From an uncultured Clostridia bacterium (lineage in GTDB: Bacteria > Bacillota > Clostridia > TANB77 > CAG-508), in the NCBI GenBank assembly GCA_934162625.1, contig CAKPJM010000057.1, forward strand, positions 1-6,570: a stretch of 6,570 bases of DNA, read 5' to 3'. Below, piece by piece: positions 5,642 to 6,570 of the stretch. The notes beneath the pieces were generated by a model that was given only the letters and a program-made list of their open reading frames with translations, was not told the DNA's origin and made no database searches. A program made the position numbers and the translations under genes. Within the stretch, counting starts at the first letter, position 1. Each line of letters opens with the position of its first letter.

Positions 5642-5686
5642 TTACACAAATTACAATTTATCATAATTAGAAAGGAGAAATATACA

Positions 5687-5824
5687 ATGAAATTTGTTAA
5701 AGGAATGCTTATAGGAACAGCAATTGCAGCTGGAATGGCAATTATGTACAATGATGGTATGATGAATAAAAAAAGAATAATGAAAAGAGGAAAACAACTA
5801 GCTAAAAAATTAGGAGCCTTTTAA
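5687..5824 (+). CDS. 45-aa small membrane protein with a glycine-rich helix and basic tail
   Basis: The frame encodes MKFVKGMLIGTAIAAGMAIM (1-20), then YNDGMMNKKR and a strongly basic end (GKQLAKKLGAF). Residues 4-20 form one short hydrophobic, small-residue-rich (G/A) helix; the rest carries many Lys/Arg and would lie in the cytoplasm. The pattern resembles small YtxH-like proteins of Clostridia and Bacilli, but I cannot name a function. It is supported by an excellent ribosome binding site (AGAAAGGAG, 5670-5678), coding-like composition and a strong terminator starting right at its stop codon. The gene stands alone between repeat mosaic copy 2 and that terminator. A weak promoter match, TTTACA (5641-5646) with CATAAT (5662-5667) at 15-base spacing, lies in the end of the repeat itself. 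Confidence 0.82.
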   Translation: MKFVKGMLIGTAIAAGMAIMYNDGMMNKKRIMKRGKQLAKKLGAF

Positions 5825-5862
5825 AAAAATCACGTAAAGATTTTTCTTTGCGTGATTTTTTT
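5823..5862. terminator. Long-stem terminator after the 45-aa gene, potentially bidirectional
   Basis: An 18-bp stem runs from AAAAAAATCACGTAAAGA (5823-5840) to TCTTTGCGTGATTTTTTT (5845-5862), with a TTTT loop and one T-G wobble. The symmetric A- and T-tracts allow termination from both strands. It could also end transcription of the minus-strand gene at 5952, with repeat copy A in that transcript's 3' UTR. Confidence 0.92.
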
Positions 5863-5931
5863 AAATACTATAATCTCTATTGCCTTTATTACATTCGGAA
5901 ACTCAGATCGGCGAGAACAAAGGGCGACTCC
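5863..5931 (-). repeat. Post-CDS dispersed repeat, copy A (after the Cys-rich gene)
   Basis: Read on the minus strand it starts about 20 bases after the stop of the Cys-rich gene and ends exactly at the base of the terminator stem (5862). It aligns with 3813-3892: GAGTCGCC then TTTGTT, GAT, TGA, TTT, and the conserved AAAGGCAATAG/TTATAG/ATTT end (5887-5863). It lacks the 11-base palindrome found in copy B. Just upstream in the transcript, CGAG-CAAAG and CTTTG-TT-CTCG (within 5912-5945) form an inverted repeat in a locally GC-rich patch. Confidence 0.7.
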
Positions 5932-5951
5932 ACGTCACTTTGCTCGATATA

Positions 5952-6404
5952 CTATTTACAGCAATTTGGTTTTAAAAAATGATCGTGTTCATGTTCAGGT
6001 TTACAATCATCATTACAAGGTTTTTTAGGACAGTCAAGTTTTACACCTTTTAGGCATTTTCCTTGATGTTTGCAATCTGCACAAATTTTGATGTGTTTTA
6101 CTTTGTTAGCCCAAAATTGTATTTCATATTTTTTATCAGGACAAAGAGGTCCAAAAACAAATTCTCCATCTTTATCTGTGAAAGTGTGAGAAACTGGTTT
6201 TCTTTCTTCTTTTCCGCAATCGTTGTCAATTTCAATAAGCTTTACAACAGCATCTTCAACAGGCTCTTTAAAACAATCTTTTATAACTCCAAATATAGCA
6301 TTTCTATTGTCTTCAGGCATATTGATTTCAATATCAAATTGTTTACCTTTTTCGATAAAACCATCAACTTTTACTACTGGGCAAAAATCTTTTTCAAAAT
6401 CCAT
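5952..6404 (-). CDS. Cys-rich protein with a carboxypeptidase-regulatory-like (CnaB-type) beta-sandwich
   Basis: 150 residues. The middle (about 37-105) has the carboxypeptidase regulatory-like pattern: FGVIKDCFKEPVEDAVVKLI, then THTDKDG-like TFTDKDGEFVFGPL and KKYEIQFWANKV. This is a small beta-sandwich often found in surface and adhesion proteins. The C-terminal third is packed with Cys (12 in all: 8, 44, 63, 88, 108, 111, 117, 125, 130, 134, 148, 149), including CADC and a HEHDH cluster (138-142). This suggests disulfide cross-linking or metal binding. There is no signal peptide or membrane segment. The ATG at 6404 was preferred over an in-frame TTG at 6413 because AAAGGA (6415-6420) is 10 bases from the ATG but only 1 from the TTG. 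Similar Cys-rich cytosolic proteins occur in spore coats, and a sigmaK-like promoter lies upstream; that role is inference. Confidence 0.82.
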   Translation of the reverse strand: MDFEKDFCPVVKVDGFIEKGKQFDIEINMPEDNRNAIFGVIKDCFKEPVEDAVVKLIEIDNDCGKEERKPVSHTFTDKDGEFVFGPLCPDKKYEIQFWANKVKHIKICADCKHQGKCLKGVKLDCPKKPCNDDCKPEHEHDHFLKPNCCK

Positions 6405-6436
6405 GTCTATCAATTCCTTTCTTTTTATTATTAATA

Positions 6437-6465
6437 TATAATATGAAATAAAAAATAATAAAGTG
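6437..6465 (-). promoter_or_regulatory. Possible sporulation-type (sigmaK/sigmaE-like) promoter of the Cys-rich gene
   Basis: On the minus strand CAC (6465-6463), 17 bases, then CATATTATA (6445-6437). This fits the Bacillus subtilis sigmaK consensus AC-N16/17-CATANNNTA. Transcription would begin about 26 bases before the ATG. The DNA is very AT-rich, so a chance match is quite possible and a vegetative reading cannot be excluded. Confidence 0.35.
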
Positions 6466-6475
6466 ATAAAATTTG

Positions 6476-6504
6476 TAGATATTAGTAGTTTAATATGTTA
6501 TAAT
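6476..6504 (+). promoter_or_regulatory. Candidate promoter of the gene at the right edge
   Basis: TAGATA (6476-6481), a 17-base spacer and a perfect TATAAT (6499-6504) with an extended -10 TGT. It is followed by the ribosome binding site AAAGGGTG (6520-6527) 7 bases before the ATG. It diverges from the Cys-rich gene's promoter. Confidence 0.55.
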
Positions 6505-6534
6505 TAAATAATAAAAAAGAAAGGGTGATAACAT

Positions 6535-6570
6535 ATGAAAAAAACTCAAGTACTAGTTATAACTTTGAGT
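6535..6570 (+). CDS. Start of a gene cut off by the window edge, function unknown
   Basis: Only 12 codons are visible: MKKTQVLVITLS. Two lysines followed by a hydrophobic run look like the start of a signal peptide or membrane anchor, but this is too short to assign. The start is well supported by AAAGGGTG 7 bases upstream and a good promoter. The frame stays open to the last base. Confidence 0.7.
   Translation, partial: MKKTQVLVITLS

Larger units (their letters stand above)
5324..5662. repeat. Palindromic repeat mosaic, copy 2 (after the TSUP pair)
   Basis: Occupies nearly the whole 364-base gap to the next gene. In order: AAATTGTAATTT (5324-5335); a tandem 14-mer; forward modules beginning GTAGGGG at 5377, GTAGGGA at 5424 and GTAGGGG at 5477; an inverted module ending CTCCTAC at 5553-5559; the hairpin 5583-5641; and a terminal AAATTACAATTT (5648-5659), the reverse complement of the left 12-mer. 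The modules keep good stems: CGCCGA/TCGGCG (second), GGGCAGG/CCTGCCC (third) and GCGATT/AATCGC (fourth). Module pitch (47 and 53 bases) closely matches copy 1 (46 and 54). No protein-like ORF is seen. Confidence 0.85.

Noticed and set aside
2174..5662. Composite transposon carrying rarA and the transporter genes
   Set aside because: No transposase, recombinase or target-site duplication was found, and the bracketing blocks are non-autonomous repeats. Only the inverted-end relation is claimed.
6405..6413. TTG start for the Cys-rich protein
   Set aside because: The AAAGGA ribosome binding site would be only 1 base away; the ATG three codons later is suitably spaced.
6063..6441. Plus-strand open frames opposite the Cys-rich gene
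   Set aside because: Composition (Phe/Ser/Ile-rich) is that of an antisense shadow, with no ribosome binding site; the minus-strand frame has a recognisable domain.

Overview
The window is low-GC, chromosomal-looking DNA with strong A/G-rich ribosome binding sites (AGAAAGGAG type), extended -10 promoters and short intergenic gaps. This suggests a Bacillota/Clostridia genome, probably a gut-type member. The assignment rests on protein flavour, codon use and repeat style; no rRNA is present to confirm it.

Layout, left to right. (1) The 3' part of glmS (1-1428), closed by a perfect-palindrome terminator. (2) ruvA (1572-2171) with its own promoter. (3) A non-coding mosaic of palindromic GTAGGGG modules bounded by GGACAGTCC hairpins (about 2174-2542). 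(4) rarA (2561-3805), followed by a ~79-nt non-coding repeat and a bidirectional terminator. (5) A small XRE-type repressor on the minus strand (3940-4161). It is divergent from a tightly packed operon: an 81-aa protein of unknown function (4327-4572) and two half-length TauE/SafE (TSUP) membrane proteins (4565-4909 and 4930-5322). (6) A second copy of the palindromic mosaic (about 5324-5662). (7) A 45-aa single-membrane-segment small protein (5687-5824) with a long-stem terminator. (8) A second copy of the ~79-nt repeat, on the minus strand. (9) A Cys-rich protein with a carboxypeptidase-regulatory-like beta-sandwich (5952-6404, minus). (10) The first 12 codons of a further gene (6535 to the edge).

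The genes do not form one pathway. GlmS makes glucosamine-6-phosphate for the cell wall, and RuvA and RarA act at Holliday junctions and stalled forks. The XRE gene and the divergent operon look like a regulator facing an anion-exporter-type transporter assembled from two half-proteins. ruvB is not next to ruvA; rarA, another AAA+ ATPase, follows instead.

The least ordinary content is non-coding. Two dispersed repeat families each occur twice. The large mosaics have ends related as inverted repeats, and their hairpins keep complementary outer stems even though the stem sequence differs between copies. The smaller family sits directly after the stop codon of an unrelated gene both times, in the sense orientation. 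No transposase, CRISPR array, tRNA or rRNA was found.
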